Source: JBFWVD01 sp050246915
Lineage (GTDB): Bacteria > Actinomycetota > Acidimicrobiia > Acidimicrobiales > Ilumatobacteraceae
Assembly (NCBI GenBank): GCA_050246915.1
Contig: JBFWVD010000077.1
Location: 1-21,292 of the forward strand
DNA length: 21,292 nt
Direction: 5' to 3'
Shown here piece by piece: positions 13,646 through 21,292 of this stretch. The notes under the pieces are model-generated. The model was not told the DNA's origin, made no database searches, and saw only the letters and a list, made by a program, of their open reading frames with translations. The translations under genes and the position numbers were made by a program. Positions within the stretch are counted from its first letter, which is position 1. Each line of letters opens with the position of its first letter.

Positions 13646-15466
13646 TCACTGACCGTTCCATGAGGCCAACACCCGCAGACCGCTCCACGGGATGCGGCCG
13701 AGCGTGTTGTAGTCCCCGGAGAACCCCGCGGCCGGATAGGGGTTGCCCGAGAATGCAGTGGGCATCTCGGCGATGAAGCCCATGCGGGAACCGCCACGGT
13801 CGATCACGTAGGCGCCGTAGGTCTGCAGCGCCCGCCCGACCGCCAACTCCGCCTTGGAGATGCCGGGGATCGAGGCGAGATCGATCGACGGGTCGAGCTG
13901 GACACGAGTGCCCTCCTCGACGCAGTTGCCACTTCCGCTGCCATCGGTGGTCGTGGCCGGGAACCGGAACGGCCCGCTCTGGGCCGGACCGCAGGTGATG
14001 TCGGTGGCGAACACGAGGGCGTGGTTGATCTGCCCGGCCTCGATCTCACGGGCGGTGATGATGCCCGACAGCGACGAGATGCCCGAGCCCGTGCCGCGTG
14101 ACACCGGGTTCGGCCACGCCACGCCGTTCTGATATCCGGGGTTGTGGCTGGTGCCATCACCATCGAGGGGGTACACGCCACCCCAGCCGGCCGACCAGCC
14201 ATTGCCGTCACGCTGGACGGCCCACAGGTCGTAGACCTTGTTGGCGGCCCGGTCGATGATGACCATCTTGGCGTCCGAGCCCGGTGCCTGGACCGCCCCG
14301 TCGGGGATCGGCACGGTCCCGGTCATGAGGTCGTTGACGCCCCATCCGCCGTTGGTGCCGCCGTTACGGACGTTGAGTTGGTAGCGGGGGGTCGACGCAT
14401 TGGCCTCGTACACCGGCACCCCGAAGGACGTGACGTTGACGGTGCGGATCGTGCCGGGGGCGGTCAGCGCCGCGGCGATGGCCGAGTTGCGTGGATCGAG
14501 TCGAGCACCCGAGGGCACGGTGCCGTACAGCCACGCCGAGTTGGCGAACCATGGGCCGCCCGCCGCGATGGTCGGGCTTCCGACCGGGGTCGACCCGGTG
14601 CCGGGAGCGTTCGCCCGGGTGACAGGCGCCGTGGGGGCGGGTCGGGGCGGCGCCACCGGCAAGGGGGCTCCGTTGCCGAACGGATCGGTGCGATCGAAGG
14701 CGCCCAGGAGGCGGTAACCGTCGCGGTCGGGCTGGAGCCCGACGACATCCTGGCCCGTGTCGATGCCACCGAGGCTGCCGCGGAAGAACGCATCACCCTT
14801 GGTGAAGACGCCGCCGTCGGCTGAGACGATCCAGTAGCCCTGGCCGGACTTGGTCGGTGTGATGGCCGTGACGGGTTCGACCGGCTTCACGCCGATGCCA
14901 CCGAGGTACGGGGCGTCGCCGAGTGTGAAGACATCTCCGTTGGAGGTGACCATCCAGACACCGGAACCGGACGGCGTCACGGCAGCGTCGACCACGCGAG
15001 CGCCCGTGGGGGGCAGCTTGCCGAGCGCAGGTGCGGCACCGTAGGTCGACGTCGTGCCGTTGGCCCCGACCAGATAGAGCCCGGTGCCGTTGGGCAAGGC
15101 GGCGATCGCCGTCACTCGTCCACTGACACGGGTGCGTCCCACCCGCGGGAGCGCCGGCGCGTCGCCCGAACGCACGATGGTGCCCTTGCTCGTGAGACCC
15201 CAGAACCCCTGACCTGACGGGGTCGAAACGGCGTCGACCAGCGTCGAACCCCTCGGGAGCTTGGGTCGATTCGGTTTGAAGACGCCATCGGGCGCCCACA
15301 CGAGACCGTCGGCGTGAACACGCCACGATCCCCCGTCCACCGGCACGTCGAGCACCAATCGGGTCAGGCGGCCAAAGGCATTGGCTTCATGACGGTTTGC
15401 ATTGGTGACGGAACCCGCCAGAGCGAGTCCGGCCACAACTGTGGTCGTCAGCAGCTTTCGCATCAT
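13646..15466 (-). CDS. Exported protein: propeller repeats plus unnamed C-terminal domain
   Basis: A 606-residue protein with a Sec-type signal peptide (MMRKLLTTTVVAGLALAG). Residues 80-265 hold about five repeats of the pattern Gly-x-Trp/Tyr-x-(Val/Leu)...Gly-x-Val-x-x-x-Gly-Asp-Ala, for example GYWIVSADGGVF at 210-221. These are spaced about 40 residues and diverged from the repeats of the two paralogues to the right. A Pro-rich linker (270-300) leads to a C-terminal domain of about 300 residues that I cannot name. It contains Trp-rich strands (VYDLWAVQRDGNGWSAGWGG), a GIITAREIEAGQINHAL segment and two cysteines, and resembles a type seen in exported actinobacterial proteins of unknown role. 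No catalytic motif is recognised. It has its own upstream gap, so it is probably transcribed separately. Confidence 0.85.
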   Translation of the reverse strand: MMRKLLTTTVVAGLALAGSVTNANRHEANAFGRLTRLVLDVPVDGGSWRVHADGLVWAPDGVFKPNRPKLPRGSTLVDAVSTPSGQGFWGLTSKGTIVRSGDAPALPRVGRTRVSGRVTAIAALPNGTGLYLVGANGTTSTYGAAPALGKLPPTGARVVDAAVTPSGSGVWMVTSNGDVFTLGDAPYLGGIGVKPVEPVTAITPTKSGQGYWIVSADGGVFTKGDAFFRGSLGGIDTGQDVVGLQPDRDGYRLLGAFDRTDPFGNGAPLPVAPPRPAPTAPVTRANAPGTGSTPVGSPTIAAGGPWFANSAWLYGTVPSGARLDPRNSAIAAALTAPGTIRTVNVTSFGVPVYEANASTPRYQLNVRNGGTNGGWGVNDLMTGTVPIPDGAVQAPGSDAKMVIIDRAANKVYDLWAVQRDGNGWSAGWGGVYPLDGDGTSHNPGYQNGVAWPNPVSRGTGSGISSLSGIITAREIEAGQINHALVFATDITCGPAQSGPFRFPATTTDGSGSGNCVEEGTRVQLDPSIDLASIPGISKAELAVGRALQTYGAYVIDRGGSRMGFIAEMPTAFSGNPYPAAGFSGDYNTLGRIPWSGLRVLASWNGQ

Positions 15467-15506
15467 GTTGGTTTATCGGTTCCGCGGGCCCCTCTTTCAA
15501 GCAGGG

Positions 15507-15523
15507 CGTCACGTGTTCGTCAC
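15507..15523. promoter_or_regulatory. Direct repeat CGTCAC upstream of the 13646-15466 gene
   Basis: CGTCAC at 15507-15512 and 15518-15523 lie 11 bases apart, about one helical turn, some 40-57 bases upstream of the start. Such spacing suits a tandem-binding regulator. In this leader no Shine-Dalgarno lies at normal distance from the ATG; a purine run GAAAGAGGGG is about 25 bases too far upstream. Confidence 0.3.
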
Positions 15524-15607
15524 ATTTAAGGGCAACTTGGTCATCGGTCCGCAACACGAAAGGGGACCAGAAGCAGAGACAGGCTCCCCAGAGCAACGGG
15601 AGGGTAC

Positions 15608-15646
15608 GGGCGTTCGACCTCGTCACCCCGTGGTGCGCGAACGCCC
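15608..15646 (-). terminator. Hairpin terminator of the double-propeller operon
   Basis: GGGCGTTCG (15608-15616) pairs perfectly with CGAACGCCC (15638-15646) over a 21-base loop that can fold further (CACC/GGTG). It starts about 30 bases past the stop at 15676 on the minus strand. There is no long T-run, which is common for high-GC actinobacterial terminators. The rest of 15467-15675 shows no gene. Confidence 0.55.
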
Positions 15647-15675
15647 TGGTGGACGGGCCTCGGGCCTGCGGACGA

Positions 15676-18081
15676 TCAGGTGAACGACTGGCGGAAGTAG
15701 TTCCCGCCGCCGTCGGAGAACACCACGACGTTGCCCGTCGTGGCCAGGAACGGGCCCTGTCGGACGGTCCCCGCGGTGTACTGGCTCAGGCGGAGGTTCG
15801 GCGAGCCCGGCGTGAGGATGTCGTAGACGAACACGCCCGTTGCCGAGGTGGTGCCGGTGGTGCGATCAAGGGGCGTGGAGTCGTCACTCTGCAGGGCGAG
15901 GTAGCGCCCGTTGCCGCTCAGCCACGGCATGAACGAACCGCCCGTGCCGTTGGTGATGCGGGTCAGAGCCCCGGCGCAGTTCGACGACCACGATCCGCCC
16001 TTGCTGCACACGAACACGTCTGCGGCACTCGGGAACGAGTCCGAGTACAGGGGCATGTACAGATCGCTGCGAGCATTGGTATCGGTTGCGCCGTCGAGGT
16101 TGGCGTAACTGGTGAAGGCGATACGGGAGCCATCCGCCGAAACCCGCGGCCACATCGATGCGGCCGACCCTGTGGTGAGGCGCGTGAGCGTCCCTGTCGG
16201 GCCGTCCGGCAGCGTCGTACGAGCGGGATCGTTCGTCCAGTAGCCGCCATGGGTGAGCAGATCGGAGTTCGCCGTCCACACGTAGACGTCGGACGTCGTG
16301 CTCGAGGCCAAGGGCTTGTAGGAGAACGTGATCGTGAGGCCGTCGGTGCTGACCGTCGGGCTCATCGCGTCGCCCGGCATCTCCCCGCCTCCGGCCAGGG
16401 CCGAGACCAAGGTGGTGCGGGCCAGCGTGCGGTCGTACATGTAGATCTGGTTGGAGTAGTTCGCCGCGCCACCCACCACTCGGCTGGCCTGCTGGTACAC
16501 GACGAAACGACCGTTGCCCGAGATCTGCACCGGGCTCTCCCGGCTCCCGTGGTCCCACGCCGTCCAGTGCTCACCCGATCGGGTCATGTCCACTCGTTCG
16601 ACGCTGCCGGTCACGGTGTCCAACACGAAGATGCCATACGCATGATGCTGATTGACGCCGGTGACGACGGTACGACCGTCGATACCCGGATTGTCGGCGC
16701 GAGACGAGAACGCGATGTAGCGCCCGTCGGCCGACATCGACGGAGACACCGACACGCCGTTCGCCGTTTGATGGTCGGTCGGGCCGTACTGCGATCCAGT
16801 GCCCGCTTCGTCGAAGAACCAGATGCCGTTGGTGAGACGCCTGATGACACCAGCTGAGTTGCAGTCCCACAGGAACAGGTCTCGCTGATTGTCGGTGTCG
16901 GAGTCGTTGTTGTTGGGGTCGCGCACCGCGCCACCCGGCTTGGTGAGCGCATCGATGCCCGCCAGATCGGCATCCGATTCGAACGCCACCTTGCACCCAT
17001 CAGGGGAGACGGTGGCCCGACTCAAGCTGTATCCAAAGGCCGCGGCGCCGCTGGAGATCGTTTGCGCCGATCCAGGAGCAGGTGGCGGCGCTGTCGTGGT
17101 CGTGGACCCCGGTGTGGTCGTGGTCGTCGACCCCGGTGTGGTGGTCGTCGTCGAACCTGGCGTGGTGGTGGACGAACCCGGTGTCGTCGTCGTGGTGGTG
17201 GAGTTGGAGGTGTCGCCCCCGGATGCGAAGGCGGCCACCGACACGATGGGCGCCGGGATGATGCGACCGCCCAGCGAACCGAAGAAGTCGAGGTTCGAGA
17301 AGTTGAAGATGCCGCCGTCGGAACCGACCTGCAGATAGCCGTTGCCGAACGACACCATGCCCACCACGGGCCCGTTCAGCTTGGCGCTGCCCATCGAGCC
17401 ACGGAACGGTGCATCGAACGAGAACACGCCACCATCACCGGCGATGAGCCAATAGCCCACACCATCGGGATCGGGCACCAGCGACTTCACCGGCGAGTTG
17501 AGCGTCAGGTTGCCCGTCGAACCGTAGAAGCGGGCGTCGCCCATGGTGAACACGCCACCGTCCTCGGCCACCAGGTACATGCCGTTGCCGGTGACGGCCT
17601 TGGCCGCGTCGATCACCGGCTTGTTGAGCGGAGCATTGCCGGGGGTGAAGTCGGTGACATCACCGACATCGGCCGCATCGCCGTAGTTGAACGTGCGACC
17701 ACGCGACGAGATGAGCCAGTAGCCATTGCTCGACGCGGTGCGCGCCATGGTCACGATGGACTCGCCGACCTGGAGTGTGGGCGCCGATGGCGAACGGTTC
17801 ACCGCGGTGCCGTAGGCGTACACGATGCCGCGGTCGTCGACCACCCACGCGCCGTTGCCGTCACCCGTCGCCTCGATCTTCACGGCCCGGCTCGTCGACG
17901 GGACCGCCGCCTTGGCGAACCCCTCGGCTGCGCCGAACGCGTAGATGCGTCCTTGCGAATCGAGCATCCAGTAGCCCGGCCCCGGTGCTGCCGCCGCCTC
18001 GGGCGACGTCACCAGGAACGGGAGGCTGGCGGTGGCGAGCAGCGCCGCTGCTGCGGTGATGAGGCGACGACGACGTTGCAT
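15676..18081 (-). CDS. Exported double-propeller protein with Thr-rich linker
   Basis: About 801 residues. A signal peptide with four arginines then an Ala/Leu core (Sec or Tat) ends near Ala-Ala-Ala-Ala (30-33). Residues 37-275 carry six GYW-type repeats starting near 37, 78, 121, 168, 210 and 249 (for example GYWLIAGDGGVFSF), probably one beta-propeller. Residues 294-337 are a Thr-rich linker of TTTTTPGS units. Residues 340-802 hold seven TolB/PD40-type motifs such as SADGRYIAFSS and SADGSRIAFTSYANL, fitting a seven-bladed propeller. An Asp/Asn-rich loop DPNNNDSDTDNQRD may bind calcium. No catalytic residues are recognised. The ATG (18079-18081) follows the stop of the neighbour within 3 bases; an in-frame GTG abuts that stop exactly, so translation is coupled. 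Numbering here counts from that GTG. Confidence 0.88.
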   Translation of the reverse strand: MQRRRRLITAAAALLATASLPFLVTSPEAAAAPGPGYWMLDSQGRIYAFGAAEGFAKAAVPSTSRAVKIEATGDGNGAWVVDDRGIVYAYGTAVNRSPSAPTLQVGESIVTMARTASSNGYWLISSRGRTFNYGDAADVGDVTDFTPGNAPLNKPVIDAAKAVTGNGMYLVAEDGGVFTMGDARFYGSTGNLTLNSPVKSLVPDPDGVGYWLIAGDGGVFSFDAPFRGSMGSAKLNGPVVGMVSFGNGYLQVGSDGGIFNFSNLDFFGSLGGRIIPAPIVSVAAFASGGDTSNSTTTTTTPGSSTTTPGSTTTTTPGSTTTTTPGSTTTTAPPPAPGSAQTISSGAAAFGYSLSRATVSPDGCKVAFESDADLAGIDALTKPGGAVRDPNNNDSDTDNQRDLFLWDCNSAGVIRRLTNGIWFFDEAGTGSQYGPTDHQTANGVSVSPSMSADGRYIAFSSRADNPGIDGRTVVTGVNQHHAYGIFVLDTVTGSVERVDMTRSGEHWTAWDHGSRESPVQISGNGRFVVYQQASRVVGGAANYSNQIYMYDRTLARTTLVSALAGGGEMPGDAMSPTVSTDGLTITFSYKPLASSTTSDVYVWTANSDLLTHGGYWTNDPARTTLPDGPTGTLTRLTTGSAASMWPRVSADGSRIAFTSYANLDGATDTNARSDLYMPLYSDSFPSAADVFVCSKGGSWSSNCAGALTRITNGTGGSFMPWLSGNGRYLALQSDDSTPLDRTTGTTSATGVFVYDILTPGSPNLRLSQYTAGTVRQGPFLATTGNVVVFSDGGGNYFRQSFT
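17085..17210. repeat. Imperfect tandem repeats encoding the Thr-rich linker
   Basis: Four or more imperfect units of roughly 18-27 bases built on GTGGTCGTGGACCCCGGT encode the (Thr)4-6-Pro-Gly-Ser linker on the minus strand. This is a low-complexity region of the gene at 15676-18081 and is likely to vary in length between strains. Confidence 0.75.
17649..17721. repeat. 73-bp segment identical to 20304-20376
   Basis: Inside the N-terminal propeller of the 15676-18081 gene. The same 73 bases occur in the same frame at 20304-20376, offset 2655 bases. Similarity continues on both sides over roughly 17245-17790, with mostly synonymous differences. Confidence 0.9.
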
Positions 18082-18084
18082 CAC

Positions 18085-20730
18085 TCAGCTCGCAGTGGCA
18101 GATCGGGCGACGAGGAACACATCGAAGCGGTCGAGGGGATTGCCCTGGCCGGCGTTGTTGTCGGTGCCACCGGTGACGTTGGCCGACGACGAAAAGGCCA
18201 TGTACCGGCCATCACCGGAGATGCCGGGACGGACGATGTAGCCCGACGAACCGGCAGCGTTGTTGTAGGTGAGGGTGCTCGGTGAGGTGGACGCGCCCGG
18301 CGGCACGATCGCCTTGGAGAAGATGATGAGCCCGGCGGTCGCCTCGCCGCCAGTGGTGGCCTCGGGGCTGGCGTCGTGGCTGTCGAACACGAGCGTGTTG
18401 CCCGAGGCGTTGAAGCCCACCAGGAACGAACCGCTGCTGCCGTTGGTCACGCGAGTGACGGTACCCCCGGTTGTCCACGACGAACCTGGGCGGGTGGCGT
18501 AGGCGATGTCGGCGTCCTGCACGAACACCTCGTCACAGGTGCGCGAGCCGCAGCTGTTGGGGGCGAAGCTGTGGGTGCCGTCGCCCTCGAAGCCGGCCGG
18601 GGTGGCATCGGCATCGCCGCCGAACGTGGCGTAGGTGACGAAGGCGATGCGGCTGCCGTTGGCAGCGATGAACGGCCAGTTCGATGACTGGGTGTTGCCG
18701 CTGGTGACCCGAGCGATGGTGCCCGTCGGGACGCTCGGCGGCACCGCGGTGGTGCCATCGCCGCGGCGGTTGATGAAGCCGTTGCCGTTGGAGGTCCACA
18801 CGAAGATGTCGTTGACGCCGTTGGTGTCGCCGGAGTCGGCACCGAGGTTGGTGGCCTTCGACTCGAACGCCACGACCGTGCCGTCGGCATTGATGGTGGG
18901 CGAGTCCGAGCCTGCGTTGCCCTCGACCTGATAGTTGAAGACGTCCTTGGCGTTGGAGTAGCTCACCTGGGTGGTGAGGCCGTCGGAGCGGCGCCACACG
19001 TACACCTGCGAGTCATACGGTGCGGTGGACCGGCTGGTCTGCGCGTACACGACGTGGCTGCCATTGGCGGAGATCTGCACCTGGGTGCCGGCCGTCGTGT
19101 CGAACGCGGCCCGCACGTCACTCACCCGGGTGAGCGTGTGGGTGAGGCGATCGACCACGAAGATGCCGTAGCAGTGCGGCACGTTGCCGTTGGAGGGGTT
19201 GGTCGGCGTGCCACCAGGGATGATGCAGGTTCGATCGAGGTTCTCGGCATTGCCCGAGAAGGCCACGTAGCGGCCGTCGGCCGAGATGGACGCGAACTGC
19301 GACGAGCCATTGCCACCGTCGTAGCCGTGGCCGCTGCCGAGCGCGTAGTACGGAGCGCCGGCCGTGATGCGCTCGATCGAACCCTTGCCACGGTCGTACA
19401 CGAAGATGTCGGTGTCGTTGTTGGGATCGCTGTCGCTCGAGTTCGGGTCGCCGGTGGTGGCACCGAAGGTGTTCGGGCCATGTCCGCCGAGATCGGCCTT
19501 GGATTCGAAGGCCACGACGCAACCATCATTGGAGAGCACGGCACGCGACAGGTAGTAGCCACCGATGTTGCCGTTGGTGATGCGTTGCACGTTGCCGGTG
19601 CCGGCGTAGGGCAGTGCGTTCACGGTGAAGGCCACTGAACGGCTGGCCGTGGTGCCCGCAGCGGTGGCGCTGATGGTGGCGGTGCCGTTGGTGGCAAGGC
19701 AGCCCGGACGGCCACTGACAACTCCGGTTGACGCGTCGATCGAGAGCCCATCGGGAAGACCAGAGGCCGACCACGTCGGTGTGCCGCTGAGTCCGCTCTG
19801 GGTGAACTGGGCCGACATCGTGGTGCCAACCGTGACGGCACCGAAGGAGCCAGAGACCGTGGCAGAGCTGTTCTCGTACGAGAACGCGGCCACCGACACG
19901 ATCGAGGCGGGGAGCGACTGACCGCCGAGCGAACCGAAGAAGGGAAGATCGGTGAAGGTGAAGATGCCGCCGTCGGAGCCGACCTGCAGATAGCCGTTGC
20001 CGAACGACACCATGCCCACCACCGGCCCGTTGAGCGTGGTGCCACCCATCGAGCCGCGGAACGGGGCGTCGAACGAGAACACGCCACCATCTCCGGCGAT
20101 GAGCCAATAGCCGACGCCGTCGGGATCGGGCACCAGCGACTTCACCGGCGAGTTGAGCGTGAGGTTGCCTGTGGAGCCGTAGAAGCGGGCGTCGCCCATC
20201 GTGAACACGCCACCGTCTTCGGCCACCAGGTACACACCGTTGCCGGTGACCGCCTTGGCCGCATCGATCACCGGCTTGTTGAGCGGAGCGTTGTTGACCG
20301 TGTAGTCGGTGACATCACCGACATCGGCCGCATCGCCGTAGTTGAACGTGCGACCACGCGACGAGATGAGCCAGTAACCGTTGCCCGACGCGGTGCGCGC
20401 CATCGTCACGATGGACTCCCCCGCATTCAGCGTGGGGGAGGTAGCGGAGTGCTTCACCGCAGTGCCGAACGCCGAGACGTTGCCACGGGAGTCCACCACC
20501 CAAGCGCCCGTGCCGTCGGCCTTCGATTCGATCTTCACCGCCTGCGCGCCGCTGGTGATGGTGGCGGGGCCGTAGGTGCCCGCTGCGCCGAACGCATAGA
20601 CGCGGCCTTGTGAGTCGAGCATCCAGTAGCCCGACGACACGGCGGCGGAGGCCGACGTTGCCATGAGGACCGGGAGACCGATGAGCCCGGCAAAGGCCAG
20701 CACGAGCAGGGTGAGACGACGAACGATCAC
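18085..20730 (-). CDS. Exported double-propeller protein with Ig-like middle domain
   Basis: An 881-residue protein with a Sec signal peptide ending at about Ala30 (SASAA). Residues 34-268 are six GYW-type propeller repeats nearly identical to those of the downstream paralogue. Residues about 289-373 form an Ig-like domain of the 'putative Ig' type (GLPDGLSIDASTGVVSGRPG). Residues 378-881 have seven TolB/PD40-type motifs, including SADGRYVAFSG, NADGTVVAFESKATNL and SGDGRYMAFSSSANV, plus Asp/Asn-rich loops (DSDPNNDTDIF, DTNGVNDIF). The C-terminal region also holds Cys pairs. GTG (20728-20730) is chosen as start because GAGGAG (20739-20744) lies 8 bases upstream and the signal peptide follows. 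No enzyme motif is seen; a binding or surface-layer role is a guess. It is the first gene of a two-gene operon with its paralogue. Confidence 0.9.
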   Translation of the reverse strand: MIVRRLTLLVLAFAGLIGLPVLMATSASAAVSSGYWMLDSQGRVYAFGAAGTYGPATITSGAQAVKIESKADGTGAWVVDSRGNVSAFGTAVKHSATSPTLNAGESIVTMARTASGNGYWLISSRGRTFNYGDAADVGDVTDYTVNNAPLNKPVIDAAKAVTGNGVYLVAEDGGVFTMGDARFYGSTGNLTLNSPVKSLVPDPDGVGYWLIAGDGGVFSFDAPFRGSMGGTTLNGPVVGMVSFGNGYLQVGSDGGIFTFTDLPFFGSLGGQSLPASIVSVAAFSYENSSATVSGSFGAVTVGTTMSAQFTQSGLSGTPTWSASGLPDGLSIDASTGVVSGRPGCLATNGTATISATAAGTTASRSVAFTVNALPYAGTGNVQRITNGNIGGYYLSRAVLSNDGCVVAFESKADLGGHGPNTFGATTGDPNSSDSDPNNDTDIFVYDRGKGSIERITAGAPYYALGSGHGYDGGNGSSQFASISADGRYVAFSGNAENLDRTCIIPGGTPTNPSNGNVPHCYGIFVVDRLTHTLTRVSDVRAAFDTTAGTQVQISANGSHVVYAQTSRSTAPYDSQVYVWRRSDGLTTQVSYSNAKDVFNYQVEGNAGSDSPTINADGTVVAFESKATNLGADSGDTNGVNDIFVWTSNGNGFINRRGDGTTAVPPSVPTGTIARVTSGNTQSSNWPFIAANGSRIAFVTYATFGGDADATPAGFEGDGTHSFAPNSCGSRTCDEVFVQDADIAYATRPGSSWTTGGTVTRVTNGSSGSFLVGFNASGNTLVFDSHDASPEATTGGEATAGLIIFSKAIVPPGASTSPSTLTYNNAAGSSGYIVRPGISGDGRYMAFSSSANVTGGTDNNAGQGNPLDRFDVFLVARSATAS
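20304..20376. repeat. 73-bp segment identical to 17649-17721
   Basis: The partner of the identical stretch in the downstream paralogue, encoding the third GYW repeat (SSRGRTFNYGDAADVGD) of the N-terminal propeller on the minus strand. Confidence 0.9.
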
Positions 20731-20738
20731 GTGGAGGA

Positions 20739-20744
20739 CTCCTC
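20739..20744 (-). promoter_or_regulatory. Shine-Dalgarno GAGGAG deciding the GTG start
   Basis: GAGGAG on the minus strand lies 8 bases before the GTG at 20728-20730 and fixes that codon as the start of the 881-residue exported protein. A small GC hairpin (GCCGC at 20753-20757 with GCGGC at 20762-20766) sits just upstream in the leader. Confidence 0.65.
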
Positions 20745-20901
20745 AGCGCCCAGCCGCCGGCGCGGCATGTACGACCACAGGCTGGCAAGGGTCGATTAAC
20801 CGAAGCAAGAGAATCCGGCGATCTTCAAGGTGGTTTGAGGCACAGTGGGTGGTGGCCCCCGGGTCTTGGCAACAACCGGCAAAGTCCCACGTCGAAAACG
20901 C

Positions 20902-20933
20902 GGCAAGGACCCGGCCGGAGCCGGGTCCTTGCC
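20902..20933 (-). terminator. Strong intrinsic terminator after the partial paralogue
   Basis: A perfect 14-bp stem (GGCAAGGACCCGGC, 20902-20915, with its complement 20920-20933) closes a 4-base loop, 20 bases past the stop of the right-hand gene. On the minus strand it is followed by GCGTTTTCG, a short T-run. It separates that gene from the two-gene operon, whose promoter must lie in 20731-20901, where I found no clear -35/-10 pair. Confidence 0.85.
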
Positions 20934-20953
20934 GTTCGTGCCGTGCTGGATCG

Positions 20954-21292
20954 TCAGCTTGCTGAACGCGCCAGCAAGAAGAAGTCGAACCAGTTCAGGT
21001 TGCCGCTGTTGCCGCTGTTGGCGTCCGTCTCGCCGGAGTGGCCGAGCGTGCTCGGATCGCTGTCATTGGACTGGAACAGGACGTAACGACCGTCCCCCGA
21101 GATGACCGGACGGGCCTTCTGCTCGTCCAAGAACTGGTCAGCGACGTTGAACGGCACGAGCTGCGACGGAATCACCGATGGAGTTGCCGTTGCCTGCGAG
21201 AAGACCGTGAGGCTTCCCAACGGGCTCGCTGCAACGTCGCCGCTGCTCGCCGCCGGCGTCGCATCGTGGCTGTCGAACACGATGATGCCGCC
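20954..21292 (-). CDS. C-terminal part of a third PD40 propeller paralogue (cut by window edge)
   Basis: The last 112 or so residues of a gene whose frame stays open to the right edge, so the true start is outside. It contains VFDSHDATPAA and SGDGRYVLFQSNDSD, matching the sixth and seventh PD40 motifs of the 18085-20730 protein (VFDSHDASPEA, SGDGRYMAFSSSANV). It ends in NWFDFFLLARSAS, parallel to that protein's RFDVFLVARSATAS. It is therefore probably another exported propeller protein of the same family. A GTG at 21278-21280 should not be taken as a start, because homology continues upstream of it. A strong terminator follows the stop. Confidence 0.85.
   Translation of the reverse strand, partial: GGIIVFDSHDATPAASSGDVAASPLGSLTVFSQATATPSVIPSQLVPFNVADQFLDEQKARPVISGDGRYVLFQSNDSDPSTLGHSGETDANSGNSGNLNWFDFFLLARSAS

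Noticed and set aside
15467..15600. Riboswitch in the leader of the 13646-15466 gene
   Set aside because: I looked for cyclic-di-GMP riboswitch core sequences here and in the leader at 20731-20901 and found none; only a direct repeat and weak stems are visible.
15649..18285. Long plus-strand open frames opposite the PD40 protein
   Set aside because: Arg/His-rich low-complexity translations without motifs, mirroring the repeats on the coding strand.

Overview
This is a high-GC chromosomal window that reads as an actinobacterium, plausibly class Acidimicrobiia. The evidence is the wecA-like gene directly before the ATP synthase operon, an RpiB with the mycobacterial-type active-site Glu, many GTG starts, Thr/Pro-rich linkers in secreted proteins, and repeated 'GYW...DGGVF' exported propeller modules. 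The lineage is an inference; no rRNA or other phylogenetic marker is present.

Layout. (1) 1-6213, minus strand: an F1Fo ATP synthase operon transcribed right to left as atpZ, atpI, atpB, atpE, b-type subunit 1, b-type subunit 2, atpH, atpA, atpG. The gamma gene is cut by the left edge, so atpD and atpC presumably lie beyond it. Genes overlap or nearly touch (ATGA, TGATG). (2) 6304-13510: an envelope-glycan and housekeeping block. A WecA/MraY-family phosphoglycosyltransferase precedes the atp operon. A GT2 glycosyltransferase lies on the opposite strand and converges on glyA. Then come glyA and rpiB, a single polypeptide with two GT4 glycosyltransferase domains, and a class I methyltransferase with a zinc-ribbon-like N-terminus, translationally coupled to it. 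(3) 13646-21292, minus strand: four exported proteins. One joins a diverged propeller to a C-terminal domain I cannot name. Two large tandem paralogues carry an N-terminal 'GYW' propeller, a variable middle (Thr-rich linker or Ig-like domain) and a C-terminal TolB/PD40 propeller with seven recognisable motifs. The C-terminus of a further paralogue runs off the right edge.

How it fits together. The atp genes make the proton-driven ATP synthase. The WecA-like enzyme, GT2, tandem GT4 and methyltransferase probably build and decorate a lipid-linked surface polysaccharide. rpiB and glyA are core metabolism (pentose phosphates; serine/glycine and one-carbon units). The exported proteins probably act at the cell surface or outside the cell, with no catalytic function visible.

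The best leads are the duplicated, module-swapped double-propeller genes, with a 73-bp stretch identical between two copies; the split b/delta arrangement resembling an unfused form of the mycobacterial b-delta protein; and the coupled methyltransferase/tandem-GT4 pair next to an otherwise conserved neighbourhood. No rRNA, tRNA, CRISPR array or insertion sequence was found. No gene-free stretch exceeds 300 bases; the largest are 15467-15675 and 20731-20953.
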